From Cuniculiplasma sp. (GTDB taxonomy: Archaea; Thermoplasmatota; Thermoplasmata; Thermoplasmatales; Thermoplasmataceae): 6,756 nucleotides of DNA. The notes under the pieces are model-generated. The model saw nothing but the letters and a program-made list of their open reading frames with translations. It searched no databases and was not told where the DNA came from. Where the stretch lies: the NCBI GenBank assembly GCA_023256455.1, contig JAGDXN010000033.1, forward strand, positions 2,266 to 9,021, read 5' to 3'. This document shows positions 1 through 5,475 of the stretch, in pieces; positions within the stretch are counted from its first letter, which is position 1; each line of letters begins with the position of its first letter. The position numbers were made by a program, and so were the translations under genes.

Positions 1-1
1 T

Positions 2-70
2 TTGCAACATATTAGTAAGCATGAACTAATTAACCTTAATATTATTCAACAGGAGGGGTTTGATAGCTAA
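2..70 (+). CDS. possible C-terminal end of an upstream gene (partial)
   Basis: This frame is open from the window edge to a TAA at 68-70 and would encode about 22 residues, ending in EGFDS. The other two plus-strand frames hit stops within the first 35 bases. The tail is polar and matches no family I recognise. The downstream TATA box begins at this stop, as expected where one gene ends and the next promoter starts. A run of 22 open codons can occur by chance, so this is tentative. Confidence 0.3.
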   Translation: MQHISKHELINLNIIQQEGFDS

Positions 71-80
71 AATTTAAATA
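69..80 (+). promoter_or_regulatory. TATA box for the ABC ATPase gene
   Basis: The sequence AAAATTTAAATA has the form of an archaeal TATA box. Its centre is about 33 bases before the ATG at 109, which puts the transcript start near 100-105 and leaves almost no leader. No Shine-Dalgarno-like motif lies directly before the ATG, in keeping with leaderless translation. Confidence 0.55.
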
Positions 81-108
81 AGATGCTCAGAGTAAAAAAT
101 GATAGATA

Positions 109-1002
109 ATGAGTATTGTTGTCGGCCTTTATAATATCAGTAAAAATTTTTCTGGCGTTAAGGCCTTAAATGATGTTACAGTTGAGATAAGAGAAGGCGA
201 AGTTCATGCTGTTCTGGGAGAAAATGGTGCAGGAAAAAGTACCTTTTTGAAAATTTCAACAAACGTTGTACACCCTTCTTCTGGCTTTGTTGAGATCAAT
301 GGAAAGAGGGTTGATGAGGATCCAATGGGAGCACTGTCTTCTGTGGGTCCCCTTATAGAGCTCCCGGAATTTTATCCTTATTTAAATGGAAAGGAAGTTC
401 TCTCTTACGTCTGCAAGGTCAAGGGTGCAGACAGAGAGATGATAAAGAGTGAGGTAAACAGGCTTACTGACCTTTTGAGAATGAATAATTTCATGGATAG
501 AAAAACAGGGCAATATTCAAGGGGGATGAAACAAAGGCTTGCTCTTGCATGTTCCATGGCAATGGATCCCAAGATTCTGATTCTTGATGAACCAACCTTT
601 GGTCTTGATCCAAGAGGAATGAGGGAATTTGTGGAGATCATAAGAAACCTCAACAGGAAGGAGGGGAAGACCATACTTTTCAGTACACATCTAATTTCAG
701 AAGCAAGAGAAATTGCAAACCGGGTGGTTATAATTAATGGAGGGGAAAAAAAGCTTGAAATGAAAAATGAAACAGATGCAAAAATGATGAGGGTCACACC
801 ATACGTAATGTCAGATTTTTCATTTCTAGAAAAAAAAGGTGTCAAGGTTGAATATGATGGAAGCGAATATGTAAATTTAACCCTCCCGGATGATATGGAT
901 AATGATGGTGTTATTTCCCTTATCCAAAATAATGGGATAAGGTTAAAATGGGCAGAACCAACAAATCTTATAGAAAGAAAATATCTTGAGATGGTAAATT
1001 AA
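109..1002 (+). CDS. ABC transporter ATP-binding protein, ABC-2/bacitracin-export type
   Basis: This is the cytoplasmic ATPase subunit that would power a membrane permease, probably an exporter (297 aa). The Walker A motif GENGAGKST is at residues 37-45, the signature YSRGMKQRL at 136-144, Walker B ILILDEPTFGLD at 156-167 and the switch His at 194 (STH). Where most ABC ATPases carry the Q-loop glutamine, this protein reads LIELPEFYPYL (82-92), with Glu84. An acidic residue there and an S-x-G-M-K-Q-R signature are typical of the bacitracin/lantibiotic exporter branch (BcrA, LanF). Residues from about 215 form the variable C-terminal domain of this branch, ending in a PTNLIERKYLEMV-like tail. 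No permease gene lies beside it: the next gene is a separate small protein with its own promoter, so the partner is upstream of the window or elsewhere. The substrate cannot be told from the sequence. Confidence 0.9.
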   Translation: MSIVVGLYNISKNFSGVKALNDVTVEIREGEVHAVLGENGAGKSTFLKISTNVVHPSSGFVEINGKRVDEDPMGALSSVGPLIELPEFYPYLNGKEVLSYVCKVKGADREMIKSEVNRLTDLLRMNNFMDRKTGQYSRGMKQRLALACSMAMDPKILILDEPTFGLDPRGMREFVEIIRNLNRKEGKTILFSTHLISEAREIANRVVIINGGEKKLEMKNETDAKMMRVTPYVMSDFSFLEKKGVKVEYDGSEYVNLTLPDDMDNDGVISLIQNNGIRLKWAEPTNLIERKYLEMVN

Positions 1003-1017
1003 TTTTATTTTTATTTT
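1003..1017 (+). terminator. T-rich terminator after the ABC ATPase gene
   Basis: Right after the stop codon comes TTTTATTTTTATTTT on the coding strand, with no stem before it. Archaeal RNA polymerase stops at such T-runs, and a new promoter follows at once. Confidence 0.55.
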
Positions 1018-1025
1018 AAATCCAT

Positions 1026-1038
1026 AAAGCTTTTTATC
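1026..1038 (+). promoter_or_regulatory. TATA box for the DUF1059-like gene
   Basis: AAAGCTTTTTATC lies with its centre about 32 bases before the ATG at 1066, giving a predicted transcript start near 1060 and a leader of a few bases at most. Confidence 0.5.
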
Positions 1039-1065
1039 TCATTTTAGTATCATATATTGATAGAT

Positions 1066-1245
1066 ATGGGAAAGTTTAGGTATAAATGTGAGGACACAGG
1101 ATTTAAATGCGGATTTCATGTGGAGGCTGACAGCAAGGAAGATCTCTTCCATCACATTAGACTACATGCCCAGCATGAACACAACCTTCAGGAAGATGAC
1201 CCGAAACTTGAAGAGATGAAGAACCAGATTGTTGAAAAAATATAA
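1066..1245 (+). CDS. small Cys/His-rich protein, DUF1059-like
   Basis: The product has 59 residues and resembles the DUF1059 family of small prokaryotic proteins of unknown function. Cys8 and Cys15 lie in a K-C-E-D-x-G-x-x-C pattern. A short amphipathic helix then carries His29, His30, His34, His37 and His39. This spacing suggests one metal site, probably zinc, in a mini-finger fold; that is inference. The tail (about 41-59) is acidic and probably helical. A TTG at 1057 in the same frame would add three residues, but the ATG at 1066 fits the TATA spacing and places the conserved Cys near the N-terminus as in the family. The gene stands alone between its own promoter and that of msrB. I infer no specific function. 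Confidence 0.78.
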   Translation: MGKFRYKCEDTGFKCGFHVEADSKEDLFHHIRLHAQHEHNLQEDDPKLEEMKNQIVEKI

Positions 1246-1287
1246 TCCATTTTAGGAAAATTTTAACCAGACAGTTTTTAAAAATTA

Positions 1288-1296
1288 TTTTATAAG
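1288..1296 (+). promoter_or_regulatory. TATA box for the msrB-msrA operon
   Basis: TTTTATAAG sits about 37 bases before the msrB ATG, with a predicted transcript start near 1317. An A/T block (1275-1287) just upstream could help DNA melting. No ribosome binding site precedes the ATG at 1329. Confidence 0.55.
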
Positions 1297-1328
1297 TGTT
1301 AATCTACTTTGTTTAAATATGTAAGATC

Positions 1329-1703
1329 ATGGAATATAGAAAGCTTACAAAGGAAGAGGAAAGGGTGATTTTGTACAAGGGTACGGAGAGACCTTTTTCG
1401 GGAGAGTATGAAAATAATTTTCAAAAGGGCAAATATGTCTGCAAAAGATGTGGAACCCCGCTTTATACATCAGATTCAAAATTTGACGCACACTGCGGAT
1501 GGCCTAGCTTTGACCAGGAAATACCCGGGGCAGTGAAAAGGGTTCCTGACAGGGACGGATACAGAACCGAGATACAGTGCGCAAACTGTGGAGCCCATCT
1601 TGGACATGTATTTCTTGGTGAAGGATTTACACCTAAGAATACAAGGCATTGTGTAAATTCCATATCGTTGATTTTTGTGCCGGAGGATCAAAATGAACAG
1701 TGA
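1329..1703 (+). CDS. msrB: peptide-methionine (R)-S-oxide reductase MsrB
   Basis: MsrB reduces the R isomer of methionine sulfoxide in oxidised proteins, in the cytoplasm, with thioredoxin-type electron donors. The 124 residues cover one SelR domain, the usual size of a stand-alone MsrB. Two CxxC pairs, Cys38/Cys41 and Cys84/Cys87, form the structural zinc site. The catalytic Cys108 lies in RHCVNSISL. Cys56 in CGWPSF is at the place of the usual resolving Cys, so this should be a two-Cys enzyme that forms a disulfide. His90, His93 and Asn110 match the conserved active-site surroundings. The gene is first in a two-gene operon; its last 11 bases overlap the start of msrA, and its final codons contain the msrA ribosome binding site. 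Confidence 0.96.
   Translation: MEYRKLTKEEERVILYKGTERPFSGEYENNFQKGKYVCKRCGTPLYTSDSKFDAHCGWPSFDQEIPGAVKRVPDRDGYRTEIQCANCGAHLGHVFLGEGFTPKNTRHCVNSISLIFVPEDQNEQ
1682..1686 (+). promoter_or_regulatory. Shine-Dalgarno site for msrA, inside msrB
   Basis: GGAGG, within GGAGGATC, lies six bases before the ATG at 1693 and matches the 3' end of archaeal 16S rRNA. It decides the msrA start: the same frame also has a TTG at 1675, upstream of this site, which would put the motif inside the coding sequence. Confidence 0.75.
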
Positions 1704-2226
1704 GATCATTTTGGGAGGAGGCTGCTTTTGGTGCACGGAGGCCATATTCAGAATGGTTAAGGGTGTGGATGAAGTGATCCCGGGATATTCCGGTGGAGAC
1801 TTCCCCAATCCTTCCTATGAGGATGTATGTACGGATAAAACAGGGCACGCCGAAGTGGTAAAATTGAAATTTGATGAGAAAACCATATCTCTTGATCAAA
1901 TACTGGACATATTCTTTGAAATCCATGATCCAACTACCCTTAACAGGCAGGGGGCTGATGTAGGAACTCAGTACAGATCCATTATTATTGCAATGAGTCC
2001 TGCTCAGATGGAATCCATTCAGACTTATATGAAAAAACTCAAGGAATCTGGAAAGTTCAAGCAACCTGTTGTAACACAGGTGGAGATGTTTAAAAACTTC
2101 TACCCTGCAGAGTCTTATCACATGAAATACTTCGAAAGAAACCAGAATAACCCGTACTGTAGAGTTGTGATCTCCCCTAAAGTTAAAAAATTCCTCAAAC
2201 ACAATATGGAATTGGTTAAGGAGTAA
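1693..2226 (+). CDS. msrA: peptide-methionine (S)-S-oxide reductase MsrA
   Basis: MsrA reduces the S isomer of free and protein-bound methionine sulfoxide, complementing MsrB. The protein has 177 residues, the normal size for a compact MsrA. The active-site motif [12 protein letters not shown] gives catalytic Cys11 and the conserved Glu16; further family hallmarks are GYSGG (31-35), GHAE (51-54), the Asp89 to Tyr94 stretch [10 protein letters not shown], and [12 protein letters not shown] (136-147). Cys156 in [10 protein letters not shown] is in the position of the usual resolving Cys. The start is set by the good ribosome binding site six bases upstream. Overlap with msrB makes coupled translation likely, so the two stereospecific repair enzymes should be made together. 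In many bacteria the two domains are fused; here they are separate chains in the order B then A. Confidence 0.97.
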   Translation: MNSEIILGGGCFWCTEAIFRMVKGVDEVIPGYSGGDFPNPSYEDVCTDKTGHAEVVKLKFDEKTISLDQILDIFFEIHDPTTLNRQGADVGTQYRSIIIAMSPAQMESIQTYMKKLKESGKFKQPVVTQVEMFKNFYPAESYHMKYFERNQNNPYCRVVISPKVKKFLKHNMELVKE

Positions 2227-2248
2227 TTTCTGAAATAATATAATTAAT

Positions 2249-2270
2249 ATTTTTTATGAAAATTTTTATT
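2249..2270 (+). terminator. T-rich terminator after msrA
   Basis: Two T-runs (six T at 2250-2255 and five at 2263-2267) follow the msrA stop by about 25-40 bases on the coding strand, with no strong hairpin. This fits an archaeal oligo-T terminator. The AAGAAAAAAG at 2271-2280 would be a T-run for minus-strand transcripts coming from the tRNA side. Confidence 0.5.
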
Positions 2271-2488
2271 AAGAAAAAAGGCAATAATATAACATTTAAT
2301 GTTCCCAATCTCGAAATTGTTACGATCTCTTATTAGATTATATTGTAAGTGTGTCACATTAAAAAGATTTTATTTTATACCAATCTGAATGCTTTCATAT
2401 TGGGAGAGCATCTTTAAATAATTGAAAACATAATTCTATACAGGTATATATTTATTAAATGAGTTCAGAAGGGTTTTATCTTATTTAG
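2271..2488. other. AT-rich intergenic region between msrA and the tRNA gene
   Basis: No convincing gene is present on either strand; the longest ATG-led frame is 29 codons (2299-2388). The stretch holds a 13-base dyad AACATT-T-AATGTT (2291-2303), a hairpin-capable dyad at 2380-2403, and TATA-like words around 2410-2418 and 2442-2454 that could be chance in DNA this AT-rich. It is the tail region for two converging transcripts, msrA from the left and the tRNA from the right. Confidence 0.5.
2380..2403. repeat. 24-base imperfect inverted repeat (hairpin)
   Basis: The outer arms CCAAT (2380-2384) and ATTGG (2399-2403) pair, one C/T mismatch follows, then the inner arms TGAA (2386-2389) and TTCA (2394-2397) close a four-base loop TGCT. 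It lies about 85 bases beyond the 3' end of the tRNA gene. It could be a processing or termination element, a protein site, or chance. Confidence 0.4.
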
Positions 2489-2571
2489 CGCGAGGAGTGG
2501 GATTCGAACCCACGCTCTTTTAACAAGAAACAGCTTAGCAGGCTGCCGCCGTACCACTGGGCCATCCTCGC
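2489..2571 (-). tRNA. tRNA-Ser (anticodon GCU)
   Basis: The 83-base gene folds as a class II tRNA. The acceptor stem GCGAGGA/TCCTCGC pairs perfectly over seven bases. The anticodon stem GCAGC/GCTGT (one G-U pair) carries the loop CTGCTAA with anticodon GCT at plus-strand positions 2537-2539. The variable arm is long, TTCTT-GTTAA-AAGAG, as expected for serine, and the T arm is GTGGG-TTCGAAT-CCCAC. The discriminator base is G, also typical of tRNA-Ser. It reads AGC and AGU codons. There is no intron, and CCA is not encoded because CTA follows the discriminator. No clear TATA box lies before its 5' end; the nearest upstream promoter is that of the small gene ending 7 bases away. Confidence 0.96.
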
Positions 2572-2578
2572 ATTACAT

Positions 2579-2740
2579 TCAATCGGAGAAACGTTCCTGT
2601 AAATCGTTTGCAACCTGTTCAAGGACCTCTTCGAAATCCTCATTCTCAAGATTTACAACTTCTCCGCTTGGAAGAATTATCCTTGCAAGATAAACATCCC
2701 CATCCTTTGTGATCTCAACCTCAGCAAGTTGCGTCGTCAT
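2579..2740 (-). CDS. small acidic hypothetical protein (53 aa) upstream of tRNA-Ser
   Basis: The frame starts with ATG at 2740 and ends with TGA at 2579-2581, giving 53 residues with net negative charge. The pattern suggests two or three short beta strands (residues 4-10, 15-23 and 27-31, with a turn at PSGE) followed by an acidic helix from about residue 34 to the end. I do not recognise a family and assign no function. Support that it is real: a strong TATA box (2760-2773) lies about 25 bases before the ATG, leaving a very short leader; the protein has a regular strand-and-helix pattern; and it fills the space between a promoter and a tRNA gene exactly. The stop is 7 bases from the tRNA 5' end with no clear promoter between, so one primary transcript probably carries both, to be separated by RNase P. 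Confidence 0.72.
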   Translation of the reverse strand: MTTQLAEVEITKDGDVYLARIILPSGEVVNLENEDFEEVLEQVANDLQERFSD

Positions 2741-2759
2741 AGAACCTGTAATGAGTCGG

Positions 2760-2773
2760 TATATAATATATTT
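2760..2773 (-). promoter_or_regulatory. TATA box for the small ORF / tRNA-Ser transcript
   Basis: On the minus strand this reads AATATATTATATAC, a strong archaeal TATA box about 26 bases before the ATG at 2740. It points away from the MFS gene promoter; the two start codons are 124 bases apart. Confidence 0.6.
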
Positions 2774-2825
2774 TTTATGATGGTCGGACTGTTTTTAATT
2801 TCCTTTTCAGTTTACTTTATGGCAT

Positions 2826-2843
2826 TACACAAAGTGTATTTAT
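2826..2843 (+). promoter_or_regulatory. MFS gene promoter with overlapping dyad
   Basis: The likely TATA box TATTTAT (2837-2843) is about 25 bases before the ATG at 2865, which predicts a leaderless transcript. A 13-base palindrome TACAC-AAA-GTGTA (2826-2838) covers the TFB recognition position and the first bases of the TATA box. A repressor bound there would block TBP/TFB loading, so it is a candidate operator, though a 5-bp half-site can occur by chance. Confidence 0.45.
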
Positions 2844-2864
2844 TCATCTTTTTAATATACGGGA

Positions 2865-4124
2865 ATGCGCCGTGATATTCAGGCATTGTTTAGCACTTCA
2901 TTTGCACACTTTTCCAACGATGGTGTGTTTTTTCTTTTTTCGTCCCTTATAGTTTATTTTTCGGCAAAGGACGTTGGTCTGAATGCCCTGTATCTGGGAT
3001 ACTTTGCAGTAATTTACACTTTCATAGCAGGGGTTTTGAGTATACCCATAGGTAAAATATCCGATGGAAGCGACAGAGATCCGGAATTAATGGGCCTTGG
3101 TATATTGCTACTTGCATTCTCCATATTATTGTTCTCTCTCCCCTTCGTGAGCCCATTCAATTCTTCCATTGGCCTGAAGTATGTTCTTGTTATTGCAGGC
3201 GCCATAACACTTGGATCAGGTCAGGCATTCTATCACCCTCTCGGTGCCGACATTTTGAGATATTCCCTGAAGGGAAAGGATTCATCAGTATTTTTGGGGA
3301 TAAATGGTGCAATGGGAAGCGTTGGTAGGGCTCTTATTATATCTGTGGCAGTAATCTTAATTGGTTTTTATGGAGCGTTCAAGGGACTCTTATTCCTCTC
3401 TGTGGCATACTTTGTAATTTCCCTGTTGGTTTATCTATCCTCAAGAAACATCAGAAAGTCAGAAAAAGTACTGGAGAATGAGAGGGAAAAGGAAAAGAAG
3501 ATGTCTGAAATTAAAAAAATAAGAGATTTCCCGGGTGTACTTTCATTCCTTCTAATTCTCACATTAACACTTTCCTTGAGGTCAATCTTTCAGATGGCTG
3601 TGGCCCTTTACATCTTCTCTTATCTGAATTCCATATATCTGAGTACTGCACTCTCAGCCTATTTCCTGTCAATCGCACTGATAACGCCAATTATAGGTCA
3701 GCCCATATTTGGGGTCATAACAAAAAGGCTGGGTGGAAATTCCACACTTCTTCTGGCAGGAATAATATCCATCCTGGCGTTTATACCATTCATTTTCATT
3801 CGTTTTCCCTATTCAGTTGCCCTGATTCTTTTTTCAATCTATGCCTTCGCTGCGTTTACAGGTTTTCCATCCATTCTTGGTTTTGTGGGGCAGAAAATTC
3901 CCAGGGAACTTGCCACAAGGGCGAATACCTGGACCTGGGGAGTTGGAAATACGGCGGGAGGTGCCATAGGAATATTGATATTTACATTGCTCCACAACTA
4001 TTATAAACTATCTCTTGCCTATTCATTTGAGTTAATGATTCCTTTCCTTGCCATATCCATAATTCTAAACATAATGGTCTATCCCTTTTCAGCCAGGCTT
4101 CAATCCCAGATAACTTCAAACTAA
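2865..4124 (+). CDS. MFS transporter, fosmidomycin-resistance-like
   Basis: The product (419 aa) is a membrane protein with about 12 predicted helices in two halves joined by a highly charged cytoplasmic loop (about 193-222, rich in Lys and Glu). An MFS motif A-like loop, GKISDGSDRD (63-72), lies between helices 2 and 3, with a weaker copy GVITKRLGG (283-291) in the second half. SFAHFSNDG (12-20) near the N-terminus and GQAFYHPLGADI (119-130) before helix 5 recall the H-x-x-N-D-G and A-F-H-P-x-G-A patterns of the fosmidomycin-resistance (Fsr) branch of drug exporters. Substrate and direction are not known. Archaea lack the fosmidomycin target pathway, so the family name should not be read as function. 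The start is the only ATG near the TATA box, and there is no ribosome binding site. The gene has its own terminator and is probably monocistronic. Confidence 0.88.
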   Translation: MRRDIQALFSTSFAHFSNDGVFFLFSSLIVYFSAKDVGLNALYLGYFAVIYTFIAGVLSIPIGKISDGSDRDPELMGLGILLLAFSILLFSLPFVSPFNSSIGLKYVLVIAGAITLGSGQAFYHPLGADILRYSLKGKDSSVFLGINGAMGSVGRALIISVAVILIGFYGAFKGLLFLSVAYFVISLLVYLSSRNIRKSEKVLENEREKEKKMSEIKKIRDFPGVLSFLLILTLTLSLRSIFQMAVALYIFSYLNSIYLSTALSAYFLSIALITPIIGQPIFGVITKRLGGNSTLLLAGIISILAFIPFIFIRFPYSVALILFSIYAFAAFTGFPSILGFVGQKIPRELATRANTWTWGVGNTAGGAIGILIFTLLHNYYKLSLAYSFELMIPFLAISIILNIMVYPFSARLQSQITSN

Positions 4125-4140
4125 TTTTATTTTGAATTTT
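4125..4140 (+). terminator. T-rich terminator after the MFS gene
   Basis: TTTTATTTTGAATTTT follows directly after the stop codon. It lies just upstream of the promoter of the next gene. Confidence 0.45.
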
Positions 4141-4163
4141 CTGAAGTTCATTTAGAATAAGGA

Positions 4164-4176
4164 TAAAAAATATAAT
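4164..4176 (+). promoter_or_regulatory. TATA box for the HMG-CoA reductase operon
   Basis: The A-rich block and TATA (AAAAAAATATAAT) are centred about 32 bases before the ATG at 4204. The transcript start is predicted near 4197, giving a leader of only a few bases. Confidence 0.55.
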
Positions 4177-4203
4177 CACATTACGTCATTAAGGTTGGGT
4201 CAG

Positions 4204-5475
4204 ATGGAAAAAATAAGTTCAAGGTTGCCTGAGTTCAGAAAACTGAGCCCTGAACAGAGAAGGGAATTAATTTCCAATATGCTAGAATTGTCAGAGACTG
4301 AAAGAGAAACTTTAAAAATCACAGGTTCCCTGAACGATTCCGACATAAATAGAATGATTGAAAATTCGTTTACAACCGTTGAGATTCCAGTCGGCATAGC
4401 GACGAATTTTCTAATTAACGGCAAAGATTATCTAATACCCATGGCTATTGAAGAGCCCTCTGTTGTGGCAGCATGCTCCAATGCTGCAAGGATTGCAAGA
4501 GCTAAGGGTGGTTTCACAGCAATCAGCACTGAAAATATCATGATTGGGCAGGTGCAGATTATAGATATATGGAACAAAGATCTTGCAAGAATCAATATAC
4601 TTAAGGAGAAGGCAAAGATAATCCAGATCGCCAATACTGTAAGCAAAACATTAAGTGAAAGGGGGAAGGGTGCAATAGACATTGACGTAAGAGACATGCC
4701 CTATGGTAATGGCCTGGTGCTTCATTTAAAGGTTGATATAATGGATGCCATGGGTGCCAATGTTATCAATGGAATGTGTGAAAGAATAGCGCCTTTCCTG
4801 GAGGAGCTGACAGGGGGAGAGGTTGTTCTGAGAATATTAAGCAATTTAACCCCCTATAGAGTAACAAGGGCACATGCAACCTTTGACAGGGATCTGATGG
4901 GTGGTGAAAGGGTTGTCAGGAGGTTCATTGAAGCCTATGAGCTTGCCAGGACAGATATATTCAGGGCCACAACCCATAACAAGGGTATAATGAACGGAAT
5001 AGATGCTGTACTCCTTGCAACATTGAATGACTGGAGGCAGGCTGAGGCTGATGCCCATGCCTTTGCATCCTTTGGCCATCCCTATACGTCAATGACGAGA
5101 TATTCTGTGGACCGGGACGGTAATATCTCCGGGAGTATAGAAATCCCGCTGGCACTTGGTACTGTGGGAGGATCAACTTCCATCGTGAGTAAGGCAAAAA
5201 TAGCAATGAAGATTCTTAACGTATCCTCCTCAAAGGAATTCCAGGAGGTTGTGGCCTGTGTTGGATTGGCTCAGAATTTTGCAGCCGTAAGGGCACTGAG
5301 TGATGAGGGAATCCAGAGAGGTCACATGAAGCTTCATTCCAGAAATATTGCTGCAAGTGCCGGTGCAAAGGGGGAACAGATCGATATTATATCAGAGCAA
5401 ATGATCAGGGACAATAATATTTCCATGAGTTACGCAAGAGAATTATTGAAAAAAGAGAGTGATTTAAATGAATGA
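4204..5475 (+). CDS. mvaA: hydroxymethylglutaryl-CoA reductase, class II
   Basis: The enzyme converts HMG-CoA to mevalonate with two reduced nicotinamide cofactors, the committed step to archaeal isoprenoid lipids. The 423 residues (class II enzymes have about 430) align without a membrane anchor to the Pseudomonas mevalonii enzyme: N-terminal SRLPEFRKLSP, then ENSFTTVEIP and NFLINGKDYLIP of the CoA/HMG region. The catalytic set is present: Glu84 in EEPSVVAA, Lys260 in HNKGIMNGID, Asp276 in NDWR and His374 in RGHMKLHSRN. DAMGAN (181-186) marks the dinucleotide-binding domain. The residue matching Asp146, which favours NAD in P. mevalonii, appears to be Ser147. A TTG at 4195 would add three residues, but the ATG at 4204 fits the promoter and family N-terminus. 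Class II enzymes in Thermoplasmatales are considered an old acquisition from bacteria. The role here is presumably biosynthetic, although the class is often annotated as degradative. The gene's last 8 bases overlap the next gene. Confidence 0.97.
   Translation: MEKISSRLPEFRKLSPEQRRELISNMLELSETERETLKITGSLNDSDINRMIENSFTTVEIPVGIATNFLINGKDYLIPMAIEEPSVVAACSNAARIARAKGGFTAISTENIMIGQVQIIDIWNKDLARINILKEKAKIIQIANTVSKTLSERGKGAIDIDVRDMPYGNGLVLHLKVDIMDAMGANVINGMCERIAPFLEELTGGEVVLRILSNLTPYRVTRAHATFDRDLMGGERVVRRFIEAYELARTDIFRATTHNKGIMNGIDAVLLATLNDWRQAEADAHAFASFGHPYTSMTRYSVDRDGNISGSIEIPLALGTVGGSTSIVSKAKIAMKILNVSSSKEFQEVVACVGLAQNFAAVRALSDEGIQRGHMKLHSRNIAASAGAKGEQIDIISEQMIRDNNISMSYARELLKKESDLNE
5457..5463 (+). 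promoter_or_regulatory. possible ribosome binding site for the TPR-like gene
   Basis: GAGTGAT lies four bases before the ATG at 5468, inside the 3' end of the reductase gene. It pairs in part with the 16S rRNA 3' end, whose ideal partner is GGAGGTGATC. The overlap with the reductase stop (ATGAATGA, 5468-5475) would also allow a terminating ribosome to restart. Confidence 0.4.

Noticed and set aside
11..30. Inverted repeat ATTAGT/ACTAAT with an eight-base spacer near the left edge.
   Set aside because: Six-base AT-rich arms are expected by chance here, it is about 40 bases from the TATA box, and it may lie inside a coding tail.
83..109. An eight-codon frame (ATG at 83) whose TAA overlaps the ABC ATPase start as TAATG, like a leader peptide.
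   Set aside because: The predicted transcript start near 100-105 lies inside it, and the GGAGGGG at 52-58 is too far away to serve it; probably chance.
405..845. A long minus-strand frame of 146 codons across the ABC ATPase gene.
   Set aside because: It is the shadow of a clear ABC ATPase with all motifs in place; its translation has no recognisable domain and no promoter.
1476..2202. Overlapping minus-strand frames of 110 and 189 codons across msrB and msrA.
   Set aside because: Both strands cannot be explained by two conserved families here; msrB and msrA have complete active sites, and the reverse frames match nothing and lack promoters.
2299..2388. A 29-codon frame on the plus strand in the intergenic region after msrA, starting MFPISKLLRS.
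   Set aside because: It is short, has no ribosome binding site or well-spaced promoter, overlaps the hairpin dyad at its end, and its composition looks like translated AT-rich spacer.
2489..2571. Whether the extra length of the tRNA means an intron.
   Set aside because: The added bases form the long variable arm of a class II serine tRNA; the anticodon loop is a normal seven bases.
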